A stretch of DNA of 45,094 nucleotides. It comes from Pleomorphomonas sp. (GTDB lineage: Bacteria > Pseudomonadota > Alphaproteobacteria > Rhizobiales > Pleomorphomonadaceae). Both the position numbers and the translations under genes were made by a program. The notes under the pieces are model-generated. The model did not search any database. It saw only the letters and a list, made by a program, of their open reading frames with translations, and was not told the origin of the DNA. The stretch spans positions 1 to 45,094 of the forward strand of contig JARKNW010000027.1 of assembly GCA_029976075.1 (NCBI GenBank), read 5' to 3'. Within the stretch, counting starts at the first letter, position 1. Every line of letters begins with the position of its first letter. Shown piece by piece: positions 8,519 through 17,016 of the stretch.

Positions 8519-11500
8519 ATGCGCCCATACCGCGATCGCCAAAGAAGCCTGGAACAGCTTTCCCAGTACATCGGAACCTGGGTGGATGAGCTCGGGGCTT
8601 TCGAGCTCAAGGCTCGGCAGGCGTTGGGTCCTTTCCTCGAAACGGGCCCGGACACCACGCGTCGGCGAGTCGCCGTTGGCGACGGCTGGAGCGATCGCCA
8701 CGGCATTCATCGCTTCGAGCTTGATGAGGCGATAATGCTCCCCGAAGGGGCTGGCGTGGAACTCCGCTTCGATTTTGGCGGCGAGTCGCTGGTACGCCTC
8801 ATCGGCAGTAACGGAACGCTCCTCGACAGCTTTTCCGCCAACCCGCGTCATCGCCGGTTCGATGCACCACGCGGCGTTCCCTTCCGAATCCATGTGGAGG
8901 CAGCCGCACGCACGCTGTTCGGAATCCCCAATCGGCAACCCCGTATCGGCATGGCCGAGATCTATCAGTATTACCCTGAAATCAGGCATCTGCGTCGACA
9001 GCTGGAAACCCTCAGAGACACCGCCGGCGCCGCCGACGACAAGGAACTGGCGCGTGCGCTATTCGAGACAGGCGCCATCGTCGTTGCCGACCTGCGCCTG
9101 CCGACGAAAACCTCCGACATCGGACCACGCCTCGCCGATCGGGGCTGGGCGTCTTCCATCTGGGAACGGAGTTTCGAGCCGACGTCCGAGCCTGCACCGC
9201 TCTCGCGCGAAGCTATCGCCTCAGTGGTGAAGGCGAGCCGCCACTTCGACGAACTCGTCGCCGAGTTGCGTGCCGCCTATCCCAAGCAGGGCAATGTTCT
9301 GGTCAGCGGCCATGCCCACATCGACTATGCCTGGCTTTGGCCTCAGCCCGAAACCGTGCGCAAGATCGTCAGGACCTTTTCGAGCGTCAACTCGCTGATG
9401 AAACGCTATCCGGATTTTCGCTTCCTGCAGTCATCGTCGATCTTCTACGCCCATGTCGAAGAGGAAGATCCAGCCCTGTTCGAGGAGATTCGGCGCTGGA
9501 TCGCCGAGGGACGATGGGAGCCGATCGGCGGCATGCTGATCGAGTGCGACACCAACATGCCCTCGGCCGAAGCCTTCCTGCGCCAGTTCGTGCTGGGGCA
9601 GAACTATTTTCTGAGGCATTTCGGGCGGATCAGCCAGGTCGCCTGGCTGCCGGATACCTTCGGCTTTACAGGCGCCATGCCGCAGATCATGAGGCACGCC
9701 GGCATCGAAGCGCTGGTGACCATCAAGGTGACCTGGAACGAGACAAATCGGCTCACCGACAATCTGTTCCGCTGGCAGGGCAACGACGGCTCGCAGGTGT
9801 TCGTTCACACTTTCGATGCCTCGTCGCACGAAGGCTACAACATGACGATCTCGCCGCCAGCCCTGCTGGAGGTCTGGCGCAATCACACTGGCAAAGACCT
9901 CTCGGACACGGTGATCGCGTCCTATGGCTGGGGGGACGGCGGCGGCGGGCCGGATCCGGACCAGATCGAGTCCCTGCCCCTCCTCAATGCCATGCCGGCT
10001 ATCCCGACCGTCAGTCACGGTGCGTTGGAGCCGCACGTTCTCGGCCTGGCCAAGAGCTTGAAGGGCGCTACGCTGCCGGTCTGGCGAGGTGAACTCTATC
10101 TCGAGTATCACCGCGCCACGCTCACAACACAGGCGCGCGTCAAGCAGCTTAACCGGCGTGCGGAAGCCGGCCTCGTTGCCGCCGAGGCGCTGTCGGTGAT
10201 CGATGCGCTGGACGGCGGATCGTTCGACATGCCCGATCTTGCCGCCGACTGGACGCTGCTTTTGCGCAACCAGTTCCACGACATTCTTCCGGGTTCGTCG
10301 ATCCGCGAGGTCTACGAGCAGACGGAAATGGAGCTTTCCAGCGTCGTCGATCATGCCACCACCATCGGCCGCGAACGTCTTGCCGAGATCGCCGCCCGGC
10401 GCTCGGGGCCGCGCGAAGGCATACTCGTCGCCAACATATCGGGATCGGCCAAGACGACGCTTCAACTCGAAAGCCAGAGTCCGCTGCCGGTGGCACTCAA
10501 CCCGCAGCCGATCGAAGGCGGCTATGTCACAACCATCGATCGCTCGGTTGCGCCTCTGTCGCTGGCCTTCGTTGGGACGGGCGGCGCGCGAACCGTCACA
10601 ACCGACGGCACAACCCTCGAGAACGACTTCGTCCGGGTGGCGCTTGATGAGTCCAGTCGCCTTGCCAGCTTGATCGACAAACGCTGTGGTCGCGAGTTGC
10701 TCGATGGACCTGGCAATCAGTTGATGTTTTACCGCAACGACTTGCCGCGACAATACGATGCCTGGGACATCGAGCCCGGATTTGAGCTCGGCGAAGAGGA
10801 GTGGCTGTCGTTTGAGAGTCGCCGGGTGACGGCCAACGGTCCGCATCTTGCCGAAATCGAGATCATCCGTCGTCATTCGGCCAGCACCATCCGTCAGCGG
10901 TTGCGCCTTTGGGCCAACAGCCCTCGCCTTGAGGTGGTCACCGATCTCGACTGGCACGACCGCCGCACCTATCTGCGTGCCGTGTTCCCGGTCACCGTAT
11001 TGGCGGAGGAGGCGGTGTTCGATCAGGCAATCGGCGTCACCCGGCGTCCGACCCACGACAACACCACCTGGCAGCGCGCCCAGTTCGAGGCTTGCGGCCA
11101 CCGCTTTGCCTCGCTCGCCGAAACCGATTGGGGCGCGGCGCTGTTGTCGGCCGACAAGTATGGCTTCTCGGCCAAGGGCAACTGCTTGACGCTGAGCCTC
11201 ATCCGCGGACCGATGTACCCCGACATGCTGGCCGATGAAGGCAAGCACCACTTCGTCTATGCCATTCTTCCGCATGACGGTCGGTGGTGGAGCGAAGAGG
11301 TGCAGGCGGAGGCTGATCTCGTCGCCACGCCGCCGGTCTTTGTCAGGGCAAGCAGCGATGCCGAGTATGACATCGCACCCATTTCAGTTTCAGGCCAGCA
11401 GGTACGCCTGCACGCCTTGAAGCCGTCGGAAGATGGCGAGGGCTATGTCGTGCGCTTGTCAGAGGCTGCCGGGCGGCGCGGGGCTTTTTCACTCGTCTTG

Positions 11501-11605
11501 CCAGATGGAAAAGCCGCAACGCCTGTTGATGCTCTCGAGCGGATCAAGGCGGTGGACGACCATGTCCTCGGCCGTCCGTTCGGCCTGGCCAGCTATCGGT
11601 TTTGA
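8519..11605 (+). CDS. Alpha-mannosidase, glycoside hydrolase family 38
   Basis: A 1028-residue retaining alpha-mannosidase of family GH38, with no visible signal peptide, so probably cytoplasmic. An N-terminal beta-rich region (to about 250) precedes the catalytic barrel. The zinc-site motif HAHIDYAWLW lies at H265-W274, and the nucleophile Asp379 is in WLPDTFGFTG. GGMLIECDTNMPS and RNQFHDILPGSS are further family marks, and the C-terminal half is the usual beta-sandwich. The ATG at 8519 is preferred because the frame upstream (to 8432) is proline-rich and unlike the family; the ribosome binding site is weak (GGAAAA). It converges on the GntR gene. Family members cut mannosyl-glycerate, N-glycan or other mannosides. 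The true substrate is unknown, and a link with the fructosamine genes next to it is only suggested by position. Confidence 0.93.
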   Translation: MRPYRDRQRSLEQLSQYIGTWVDELGAFELKARQALGPFLETGPDTTRRRVAVGDGWSDRHGIHRFELDEAIMLPEGAGVELRFDFGGESLVRLIGSNGTLLDSFSANPRHRRFDAPRGVPFRIHVEAAARTLFGIPNRQPRIGMAEIYQYYPEIRHLRRQLETLRDTAGAADDKELARALFETGAIVVADLRLPTKTSDIGPRLADRGWASSIWERSFEPTSEPAPLSREAIASVVKASRHFDELVAELRAAYPKQGNVLVSGHAHIDYAWLWPQPETVRKIVRTFSSVNSLMKRYPDFRFLQSSSIFYAHVEEEDPALFEEIRRWIAEGRWEPIGGMLIECDTNMPSAEAFLRQFVLGQNYFLRHFGRISQVAWLPDTFGFTGAMPQIMRHAGIEALVTIKVTWNETNRLTDNLFRWQGNDGSQVFVHTFDASSHEGYNMTISPPALLEVWRNHTGKDLSDTVIASYGWGDGGGGPDPDQIESLPLLNAMPAIPTVSHGALEPHVLGLAKSLKGATLPVWRGELYLEYHRATLTTQARVKQLNRRAEAGLVAAEALSVIDALDGGSFDMPDLAADWTLLLRNQFHDILPGSSIREVYEQTEMELSSVVDHATTIGRERLAEIAARRSGPREGILVANISGSAKTTLQLESQSPLPVALNPQPIEGGYVTTIDRSVAPLSLAFVGTGGARTVTTDGTTLENDFVRVALDESSRLASLIDKRCGRELLDGPGNQLMFYRNDLPRQYDAWDIEPGFELGEEEWLSFESRRVTANGPHLAEIEIIRRHSASTIRQRLRLWANSPRLEVVTDLDWHDRRTYLRAVFPVTVLAEEAVFDQAIGVTRRPTHDNTTWQRAQFEACGHRFASLAETDWGAALLSADKYGFSAKGNCLTLSLIRGPMYPDMLADEGKHHFVYAILPHDGRWWSEEVQAEADLVATPPVFVRASSDAEYDIAPISVSGQQVRLHALKPSEDGEGYVVRLSEAAGRRGAFSLVLPDGKAATPVDALERIKAVDDHVLGRPFGLASYRF

Positions 11606-11644
11606 TCGTCCGGTTGGCGTCCCCGCGCGGCAGAGGGCGCCAGC

Positions 11645-12382
11645 TCAGACCTGGATGACGAAGTTGACGCGGTTGCTGGGCGTCAGAAGCAGCGAGCGCT
11701 GCAGTGGCGTGCCCGCATCGTCGAATACCGTCTTTTCCACTTCGAACAGCGGCTCGCCGCTACGGCAGTGCAGGTGTTCGCGTTCGTCAGGCCCGGCGAG
11801 ACGCACGTTGATGACCCGGCGCGCATGGCGGACCTCGCGACCATAACGAGTCTTCAGCAGGCGATAGATCGAGCTGGCGCTGGCGATCTCCGTGGCAAGA
11901 TCAGGGAACAATGCCAGCGGGAAATCGGAGATCTCGATGGTCATCGGCGCATCGGCGGCCATGATCAGTCGCCTGATGGTCAGGATCGGGGCCCCCTTGG
12001 TAATGGCGAGTTTCTGGGCGAGGGCGCTGTCGGCGGCGCCTTCCGTAACGCCGAGCAACACCTTGCTCACCTTGTAGCCCTGCAGCGAATAGGTCTCGGA
12101 AAAGCCGGCGAGATCGACCAGGCTGGTCTCCATGCGGCGGAAGGAAACGAAGGTGCCCTTGCCATGCCGCTTCTCCAGAAGACCTTCCTCCTGCAGCTCG
12201 CTGATCGCCCGTCGCACGGTGATCCGGCTGACCGCATATTGCTCGCAGAGCTGGGTCTCGGTGGGTACCGGCTCGCCCGGTGCATAGCGTCCACTCCGGA
12301 TCGCTTCCGTCAGACTGTTCTTGAGCTGAAGATACAACGGCGAGGCGTCTTGCCGTGCAAGGCTGTCGACAGGCTGGGACAA
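11645..12382 (-). CDS. GntR-family (HutC/UTRA) transcriptional regulator
   Basis: A 245-residue one-component regulator. The winged helix-turn-helix is at about residues 14-80 (PLYLQLKNSLTEAI, then CEQYAVSRITVRRAISEL). It is followed by a UTRA effector domain with GFSE, ILTIRRL, and a C-terminal LFEVEKTVFD segment. This architecture is that of FrlR, the regulator of the E. coli fructoselysine genes, and of NagR/HutC. The gene starts with TTG at 12382, with GGAG 10 bases upstream. It is divergent from the frlB-like gene across 224 bases that hold a perfect palindrome at 12573-12584, so it most likely represses frlB/frlD and perhaps itself. The effector is probably a phosphorylated sugar-amine. 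Confidence 0.92.
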   Translation of the reverse strand: MSQPVDSLARQDASPLYLQLKNSLTEAIRSGRYAPGEPVPTETQLCEQYAVSRITVRRAISELQEEGLLEKRHGKGTFVSFRRMETSLVDLAGFSETYSLQGYKVSKVLLGVTEGAADSALAQKLAITKGAPILTIRRLIMAADAPMTIEISDFPLALFPDLATEIASASSIYRLLKTRYGREVRHARRVINVRLAGPDEREHLHCRSGEPLFEVEKTVFDDAGTPLQRSLLLTPSNRVNFVIQV

Positions 12383-12542
12383 GACGACTTTTCTCCTCGT
12401 TGCGGAGGCTCCGGTGAGCTGCGATCACCGTGCCACACAGGCCTCGAAAAGCCACCGATACCACAGCAGGCTCGCAGGGTGCCCGATTTCCATGATGCTT
12501 TATCGCGACTTTCCGACCAAGTGCCATGCCTCGAAAACAGCG

Positions 12543-12584
12543 TTGACAGACCTTGGCAGGCCATATTAGCTATATGACGTCATA
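12543..12584 (+). promoter_or_regulatory. Promoter and palindromic operator of the frlB-like gene
   Basis: TATGACGTCATA at 12573-12584 is a perfect 12-base palindrome with the core TGACGTCA (12575-12582). It sits 22 bases before the frlB-like start codon. A TTGACA at 12543-12548 could be the -35 box, with an A+T-rich -10 around 12564-12571; the palindrome would then cover the transcription start, the expected place for a repressor. The same TGACGTCA core recurs at 15689-15696 in front of lacI and the transporter. Binding by the divergent GntR protein is inferred. Confidence 0.6.
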
Positions 12585-12606
12585 GGACGTTATCAAGGAT
12601 TCAATC

Positions 12607-13584
12607 ATGACGGAAGTGGTGAAGAACGTCGAGGCGGCGGTGAAGGCAGCGGCCGCCCGCGCAGCGGTGACGGACATCTTCTTCGTAGCCTGCGGCGGTT
12701 CCAATGCGCTGCTCATGTCCGGCCACTATGCGGTCGAACGCGAGGCCGAGAAGATCGCCAGCTTCTCCTACAGCTCCGCCGAGTTCCTGGCGCGGGCGCC
12801 CAAGCGTCTCGGCAAGAGCTCGGTCGTCATCCTGTGCTCGCACTCGGGCAACACGCCGGAAACGGTGGCCGCCGCCAAGTATGCCCGCGACGCCGGCGCA
12901 CTGACCATCGCCTTTACCAACCTCGAGAACTCGCCGCTCGATCAGGCGTCCGAGGCCACCATCCTCTACCAGTACAACCCGCTGGCCGTTTCCGAAGACC
13001 ATGCGGCGCCCATGCTGATGCGCCTCGTCTTCGGCATCCTCGCCGCCCGCGAGGGCAACGGCAAGCTCGCCAAGGTCGAGAAGGCGCTGGCCAGCATGTC
13101 GAAGACGATCGAGGGCGTCATCGCCCATCACAAGCCGTCGATCGCTGCCTGGGCCGAAAGCTACAAGCGTGAGCCGGTGATCTACACCATGGGTTCGGGC
13201 GCCAACTGGGGCTCGGCTTATTCCTTCGCCATCTGCATCCTGCAGGAAATGCAGTGGGTGCACTCGGCGGCCATCCATGCCGGCGAGTACTTCCATGGCC
13301 CGTTCGAAGTCACCGACTTCGACGTGCCGTTCATCATCCTCAAAGGCCTTGGCAACGCCCGCAAGATGGACGAGCGCGCGCTCGCTTTCGCCGAGAAGTA
13401 TTCCAAGCGTCTTCTCGTGCTCGACGCCGCCGAGTTCGGCCTCGAGAAACTGGCCGGCGACGCGGCCGAGTACCTTACGCCGATGCTGTTCACGGCGCTC
13501 TTGCGCGCCTACGCCGTGGCGCTCGCCGACAGCCGCGGCCATCCGTTGACCGTTCGCCGCTACATGTGGCGCATGGAATACTGA
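12607..13584 (+). CDS. SIS-domain sugar deglycase, FrlB-like
   Basis: A 325-residue protein with two SIS (sugar isomerase) domains: FFVACGGSNALLMSGHYA and LCSHSGNTPETV in the first, and YTMGSGANWGSAYSFA in the second. The motif HAGEYFHGPFEV (Glu227, His230) matches the catalytic segment of FrlB (ESGEFRHGPLE in E. coli) and GlmS isomerase domains, and the ending RRYMWRMEY parallels the FrlB C-terminus. FrlB cleaves fructoselysine-6-phosphate to lysine and glucose-6-phosphate in the cytoplasm. The amino-acid specificity of this enzyme is not known. The ATG at 12607 has AAGGA 7 bases upstream. The kinase gene follows after 88 bases that include a hairpin. GntR regulation is likely from the palindrome in front. 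Confidence 0.88.
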   Translation: MTEVVKNVEAAVKAAAARAAVTDIFFVACGGSNALLMSGHYAVEREAEKIASFSYSSAEFLARAPKRLGKSSVVILCSHSGNTPETVAAAKYARDAGALTIAFTNLENSPLDQASEATILYQYNPLAVSEDHAAPMLMRLVFGILAAREGNGKLAKVEKALASMSKTIEGVIAHHKPSIAAWAESYKREPVIYTMGSGANWGSAYSFAICILQEMQWVHSAAIHAGEYFHGPFEVTDFDVPFIILKGLGNARKMDERALAFAEKYSKRLLVLDAAEFGLEKLAGDAAEYLTPMLFTALLRAYAVALADSRGHPLTVRRYMWRMEY

Positions 13585-13594
13585 TAACGTCGGA

Positions 13595-13620
13595 GGGCGG
13601 GGCGGAATGCCGCCCTGCCC
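13595..13620 (+). other. Hairpin between frlB-like and frlD-like genes
   Basis: GGGCGGGGCGG at 13595-13605 pairs with CCGCCCTGCCC at 13610-13620, with one G-U pair and a 4-base loop. There is no T-tract, so it is more likely an RNA stabiliser or attenuating structure within the operon than a terminator. Confidence 0.5.
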
Positions 13621-13672
13621 GCACTTCCCCCGCGTGGAGTTGGCCGTGCCGCGACGGCCGAAAGGATGAGTG

Positions 13673-14518
13673 ATGGCTGCTTCGGAGTCCTCGCCGGCCC
13701 TGCTCGGCATTGGCGATAATGTAGTGGATTTCTATAGGGATCGCGGCGAGTTCTTCCCCGGCGGCAACGCCGTCAACGTGCCGGTGCTGGCCAAGCGCTA
13801 CGGCCTTTCACGAACCGGCTACATCGGCCTCATCGGCAGCGACATAGAAGGCGCGCATGTCCGGGACAGCCTTGCGCGGGAGGGCATCTGGATCGATCGG
13901 CTCCGGCAGGCGGTCGGTCCGAACGGCAAAGCTGTCGTATCGCTCGACGACAAGGGTGACCGAGTCTTTCTGGGTTCCAACAAGGGGGGCATCCAGCGCG
14001 CTCTTTCCCTCCGCATGGACGCCGAGGACATCGACGCCATCGAAAGCTTCCGCAATGTCCATACGTCTGTGTTCAGCTACCTGGAATCCGAGCTTCCCAA
14101 GGTGCGGGCGCATGCGGAAACGCTGACCTTCGATTTCTCGACACATCGCGATCCCGCCTATATCGCTTCGGTCGCACCGCATATCACCGGCGCCTTTCTG
14201 TCCGGCTCGGGCCTCTCCGATACCGATATCGACAGTCTCATCCAGTATGTTTCCGGGTTCGGCGTAACTACGGTCGGCGTGACGCGTGGCAGCGACGGAG
14301 CTTTCTGGCTCGCCGATGGACGACGTTATCGCCAAGGCATCAAGCCCGCGGATGTTGTCGATACACTGGGCGCCGGCGATTCATTCCTCGCCGGCTACCT
14401 CACGGGTGTCTTGTCCGGTCGGCCGGTTGAAGCGGCGCTCGATTTCGCAGCCGAATGCGCAGCGGCCACCTGCGGTTACTTCGGAGCCTTCGGTTACCCT
14501 CATCCCGCCAAGGACTGA
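13673..14518 (+). CDS. PfkB-family sugar kinase, FrlD-like (fructosamine 6-kinase)
   Basis: A 281-residue ribokinase/PfkB-fold kinase. It begins with a short LGIGDNVVDFYRDRGEFFPG segment, where GDN-VD and the GGNAVNV that follows strongly resemble E. coli FrlD. The catalytic base is Asp236 in DTLGAGDSFLAGYL, the second PfkB signature. FrlD phosphorylates fructoselysine on O6, the step before the FrlB deglycase, so the two adjacent genes form a two-step pathway. The family length is normally about 260-280. The ATG at 13673 has AAGGA 6 bases upstream; a GTG at 13670 is possible. The gene converges on lacI. The substrate may be any fructosyl-amino acid or another imported sugar-amine. Confidence 0.88.
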   Translation: MAASESSPALLGIGDNVVDFYRDRGEFFPGGNAVNVPVLAKRYGLSRTGYIGLIGSDIEGAHVRDSLAREGIWIDRLRQAVGPNGKAVVSLDDKGDRVFLGSNKGGIQRALSLRMDAEDIDAIESFRNVHTSVFSYLESELPKVRAHAETLTFDFSTHRDPAYIASVAPHITGAFLSGSGLSDTDIDSLIQYVSGFGVTTVGVTRGSDGAFWLADGRRYRQGIKPADVVDTLGAGDSFLAGYLTGVLSGRPVEAALDFAAECAAATCGYFGAFGYPHPAKD

Positions 14519-14576
14519 GCCGCCCGTGCCCGTCAGGATAGACCATCACCCCCATCCGGCCGCGGCCCGACGGCGG

Positions 14577-15665
14577 TCAGGTGGCCGCCGTCAGGCAGCG
14601 TGGCACACCGATCGAACCACGCTCGATGAACCGGGTGGGCAAGACGCAATGGCGGGCGGGTGGCGTTTCGCCGTTGATGCGGGCAATCAGCAGCTCGGCC
14701 GCCTGCGTGCCCATGTCATAGACCGGCTGGTCGATGACACTGATCGGCGGCGTCGTCACCGACGTCCATTCGGCGTCATAGAAGGAGACCAGCGACAAGT
14801 CGTCGGGGATACGCAGGCCGCGTGCCTGCATCGCCTTGAAGATCTCGAAGGCAACGAGACTATCCGAGGCCAGAATGGCCGTCGGTGGTTCGACCGCGGA
14901 CAACAGGCGTTCGACCGAAGCGCGTTGCTGGCCGGCAGCGGCATTGCCTGCAAGACAGATGTTGCCCTCGGGCGCGTCGATGCCAGCGGCATGGCAAGCC
15001 GCCAGAAAGCCGTCGATACGCGCCTTGACGGACGATGTATAAAGCTGCTCCGGCCCGGTGAAGACCGGAGGCTCCGCGTTGAGCGCGGTGACGTAGGCGA
15101 GGTGGCGATGACCAGCCTCGATGAGGCGCATCGTGGCGGCGAACGCCGCGTCCCGATCATCTGTCGCGACCACGTCGGCCGCCAGACCTTCGATCGGCCG
15201 GTCGAACAGCACCAATGGCCGTCGCGACCGAACGATATCCCTGAGATGGGCGACGTTGCGGTTGTCGGCCGGCGTGACGATAAGCCCATCCACCCGCTTG
15301 CCGACCAGGACCTTCAGCGCCGCCTTCTCCGCTTCCACTTCTTCGCCAGAGTTGGCCAGAATGACGTTGAAGCCGTGCCGGTGAGCCGTATCGGAAATGC
15401 TGCGCACGGCAATGCCGAAGAAGGCATTCTCGATATCACCCACCACAATGCCGATGGTGCCGGACTTTCCTGTACTCACCGAACGCGCCAGTTCGTTGGG
15501 GCGGTAGTCGAGCGCCTTGGCAGCAGCCTGAACACGCAGCTTCACTTCATCGCTGACCGGGCCGTAGCCGCCGAGCACGCGGGCCGCGGTAGCCTTGGAG
15601 ACTTCGGCGCGCCGTGCCACGTCGGCCACCGTCACGGCACGAAAGGGAGAAGTTTTCCTATCCAT
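14577..15665 (-). CDS. LacI-family transcriptional regulator
   Basis: A 362-residue protein. The N-terminal LacI helix-turn-helix is VTVADVARRAEVSKATAARV with the hinge YRPNELARS at about 50-60. A periplasmic-binding-protein-like effector domain follows (GTIGIVVGDIENAFF, VDGLIVTPA, DRPIEG, PTAILASDSLVAFE, and IDQPVYDMG near the C-terminus). The ATG at 15665 is preferred; a GTG at 15677 would add four residues. The gene is divergent from the transporter genes, and the space between holds two palindromes that suit a LacI operator. It is therefore probably the local repressor of the transporter, with a sugar or sugar-amine as inducer. Confidence 0.93.
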   Translation of the reverse strand: MDRKTSPFRAVTVADVARRAEVSKATAARVLGGYGPVSDEVKLRVQAAAKALDYRPNELARSVSTGKSGTIGIVVGDIENAFFGIAVRSISDTAHRHGFNVILANSGEEVEAEKAALKVLVGKRVDGLIVTPADNRNVAHLRDIVRSRRPLVLFDRPIEGLAADVVATDDRDAAFAATMRLIEAGHRHLAYVTALNAEPPVFTGPEQLYTSSVKARIDGFLAACHAAGIDAPEGNICLAGNAAAGQQRASVERLLSAVEPPTAILASDSLVAFEIFKAMQARGLRIPDDLSLVSFYDAEWTSVTTPPISVIDQPVYDMGTQAAELLIARINGETPPARHCVLPTRFIERGSIGVPRCLTAAT

Positions 15666-15687
15666 GGCCTGTAGCACTACATAGCGA

Positions 15688-15702
15688 TTGACGTCACGTC
15701 AA
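15688..15702. promoter_or_regulatory. Palindrome TTGACGTCACGTCAA, candidate operator
   Basis: Two 7-base arms (TTGACGT and ACGTCAA) are perfect inverted repeats around one C. The site contains the core TGACGTCA at 15689-15696 that also forms the operator in front of the frlB-like gene. It lies 22 bases upstream of the lacI ATG, so it could couple the two transcription units through the same GntR regulator. Confidence 0.55.
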
Positions 15703-15722
15703 TGTCGCAATAACCTCCGAAT

Positions 15723-15736
15723 TGAGACCGGTCTCA
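15723..15736. promoter_or_regulatory. Perfect palindrome TGAGACCGGTCTCA, LacI-type operator
   Basis: A 14-base perfect palindrome with a central CG, the usual form of a LacI-family operator. It lies between lacI and the binding-protein gene, just downstream of the candidate transporter promoter. The likely ligand is the product of the divergent lacI gene. Confidence 0.7.
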
Positions 15737-16020
15737 CACTACATTGTGACCGTGATGAACGTAGAGGATAAGTGTGTCGATCAGCCGTTCACCAACATCT
15801 GTCGGCGCCAATGAACAATCACAGGTTCCGCCGCGCGTCGTGGGGATACGACGCATGGTGGAAACTTGTAGGTGCGAAGTTGAGTAGCATTTACTTCGCC
15901 TTTCAAAGAAATCCAGTCGGGAACTCGATCGGGCTTCCGCTTGGAACAGGGGTTACCGCCACCGGGGTAAGGCATGGCGGAAACAGACGACAGCAAGCTA
16001 AACAACAAGGAGAACAGCAC

Positions 16021-16854
16021 ATGATCAGCAGTGCAATGAAAGGATTGGGCCGCCAGATCCGCACCTTCGGTCTCATGGCCGCTCTTGTCGCTACCGGCAC
16101 CTCGGCGGTCACGGCCGCCAGCGACAACCCCTACGGCCTGATCGACCCAGCGACCATCAGCGTCGGCACCATGGGCGACTCCAAGCCCTACGCCTTCGTC
16201 GACGCCAACGGCCAGTTCAGTGGTTTCGACATCGAGTTTTTCCTCAACGTCGTCTCGCGCATGGGCTTCGACAAGGATCACGTCACCTTCACCGGGCAGG
16301 ACTTCTCGGCCCTCATGCCGTCTGTGGCCAACGGCCGGTTTGATGTGGCGGTTGCCGCCATCGGCACGACCGAAGCCCGCAAGAAGACCGTCGACTTCTC
16401 GGATGGTTATCTTGCCGGTTACCTGACGGTGCTGACGTCCGATGCCTCGATCACCACTCCGGAAGGCCTCAAGGGCAAGCGGCTTGGTGTCGTGCAGGGT
16501 ACGCTGCAGGAGATTTACGCCGAGAAGAACTTCACCAGTTCGGACATCGTGAAGTTCCCCGATAACAACTCGGCCGTTTCCGGCCTGAACAACGGTACCG
16601 TGGATGCTCACTTCCTCGATTACGAGGCGGCCAAGCAATATGGCGAGACTTATCCGGCGCTAAAGCTTGCGGTCAACATCCCGTCCTTCGACGCACCGGC
16701 CGGCTTTGTCGTCCGCAAGGGCAACGACGCCTTCCGGGAGGCCCTCAACAAGAACCTGCATGCCGCGATGGAAGACGGAACGTGGCGTGACCTTTACCAG
16801 AAGTGGTTCCCGGGTTCGCCGATGCCCGACCAATACCTGCCGTCGAAGAAGTAA
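16021..16854 (+). CDS. Polar-amino-acid-type ABC transporter substrate-binding protein
   Basis: A 277-residue periplasmic binding protein of the SBP_bac_3 (family 3) fold. An N-terminal signal peptide (positively charged RQIR, then [16 protein letters not shown], cleavage near residue 33) is followed by [15 protein letters not shown] and [45 protein letters not shown] and the C-terminal [13 protein letters not shown] with WFPG follow. These are standard for glutamine/histidine-type receptors. The ATG at 16021 has AAGGAGA 8 bases upstream; the frame stays open to 15772 but that part looks like leader. With FrlB/FrlD-like enzymes nearby, a glycated amino acid is a likely ligand, as for fructosyl-amino-acid importers. 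This is inference. Confidence 0.92.
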   Translation: MISSAMKGLGRQIRTFGLMAALVATGTSAVTAASDNPYGLIDPATISVGTMGDSKPYAFVDANGQFSGFDIEFFLNVVSRMGFDKDHVTFTGQDFSALMPSVANGRFDVAVAAIGTTEARKKTVDFSDGYLAGYLTVLTSDASITTPEGLKGKRLGVVQGTLQEIYAEKNFTSSDIVKFPDNNSAVSGLNNGTVDAHFLDYEAAKQYGETYPALKLAVNIPSFDAPAGFVVRKGNDAFREALNKNLHAAMEDGTWRDLYQKWFPGSPMPDQYLPSKK

Positions 16855-16863
16855 GCCTGCCAT

Positions 16864-16891
16864 CCGCGCCCGAACATCACTTCGGGCGCGG
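16864..16891 (+). other. Stem-loop after the binding-protein gene
   Basis: CCGCGCCCGAA (16864-16874) pairs perfectly with TTCGGGCGCGG (16881-16891), with a 6-base loop and no T-tract. It probably protects the 3' end of the binding-protein message. Confidence 0.6.
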
Positions 16892-16944
16892 CGACCGGTC
16901 CTAGCGAAAGCCGTCTGGGCGCCCCCTGCCGGACGGCCCCCTCG

Positions 16945-16979
16945 ACCGGGACGCTTTGTTGCGTGCCCGGTTTCTTTTT
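16945..16979 (+). terminator. Partial terminator between binding protein and permease-ATPase
   Basis: ACCGGG-ACGC (16945-16954) pairs with GCGTGCCCGGT (16961-16971), with one bulged base. A T-rich tail (TTTCTTTTT) runs to 16979. It lies 38 bases before the permease start, so it would limit read-through and keep the binding protein in excess over the membrane subunit. Confidence 0.7.
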
Positions 16980-17016
16980 GTGTCGCTCTGCAAGCCGACT
17001 TGGGAAGTCTTCCACA

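Larger units (their letters stand above)
15666..16020. other. lacI / transporter divergent region and long leader
   Basis: About 355 bases. The part next to lacI has the two palindromes listed separately. TTGACG (15688-15693) and TAACCT (15711-15716), 17 bases apart, could form a plus-strand promoter starting near the second palindrome. That would give the binding-protein mRNA an untranslated leader of nearly 300 bases. Within it CCGCCA (15956-15961) can pair with TGGCGG (15975-15980). No known riboswitch was recognised. Confidence 0.4.

Noticed and set aside
9431..11275. 614-residue open frame on the minus strand
   Set aside because: Lies wholly antisense to the GH38 gene, has no family motifs and is a GC-rich shadow frame.
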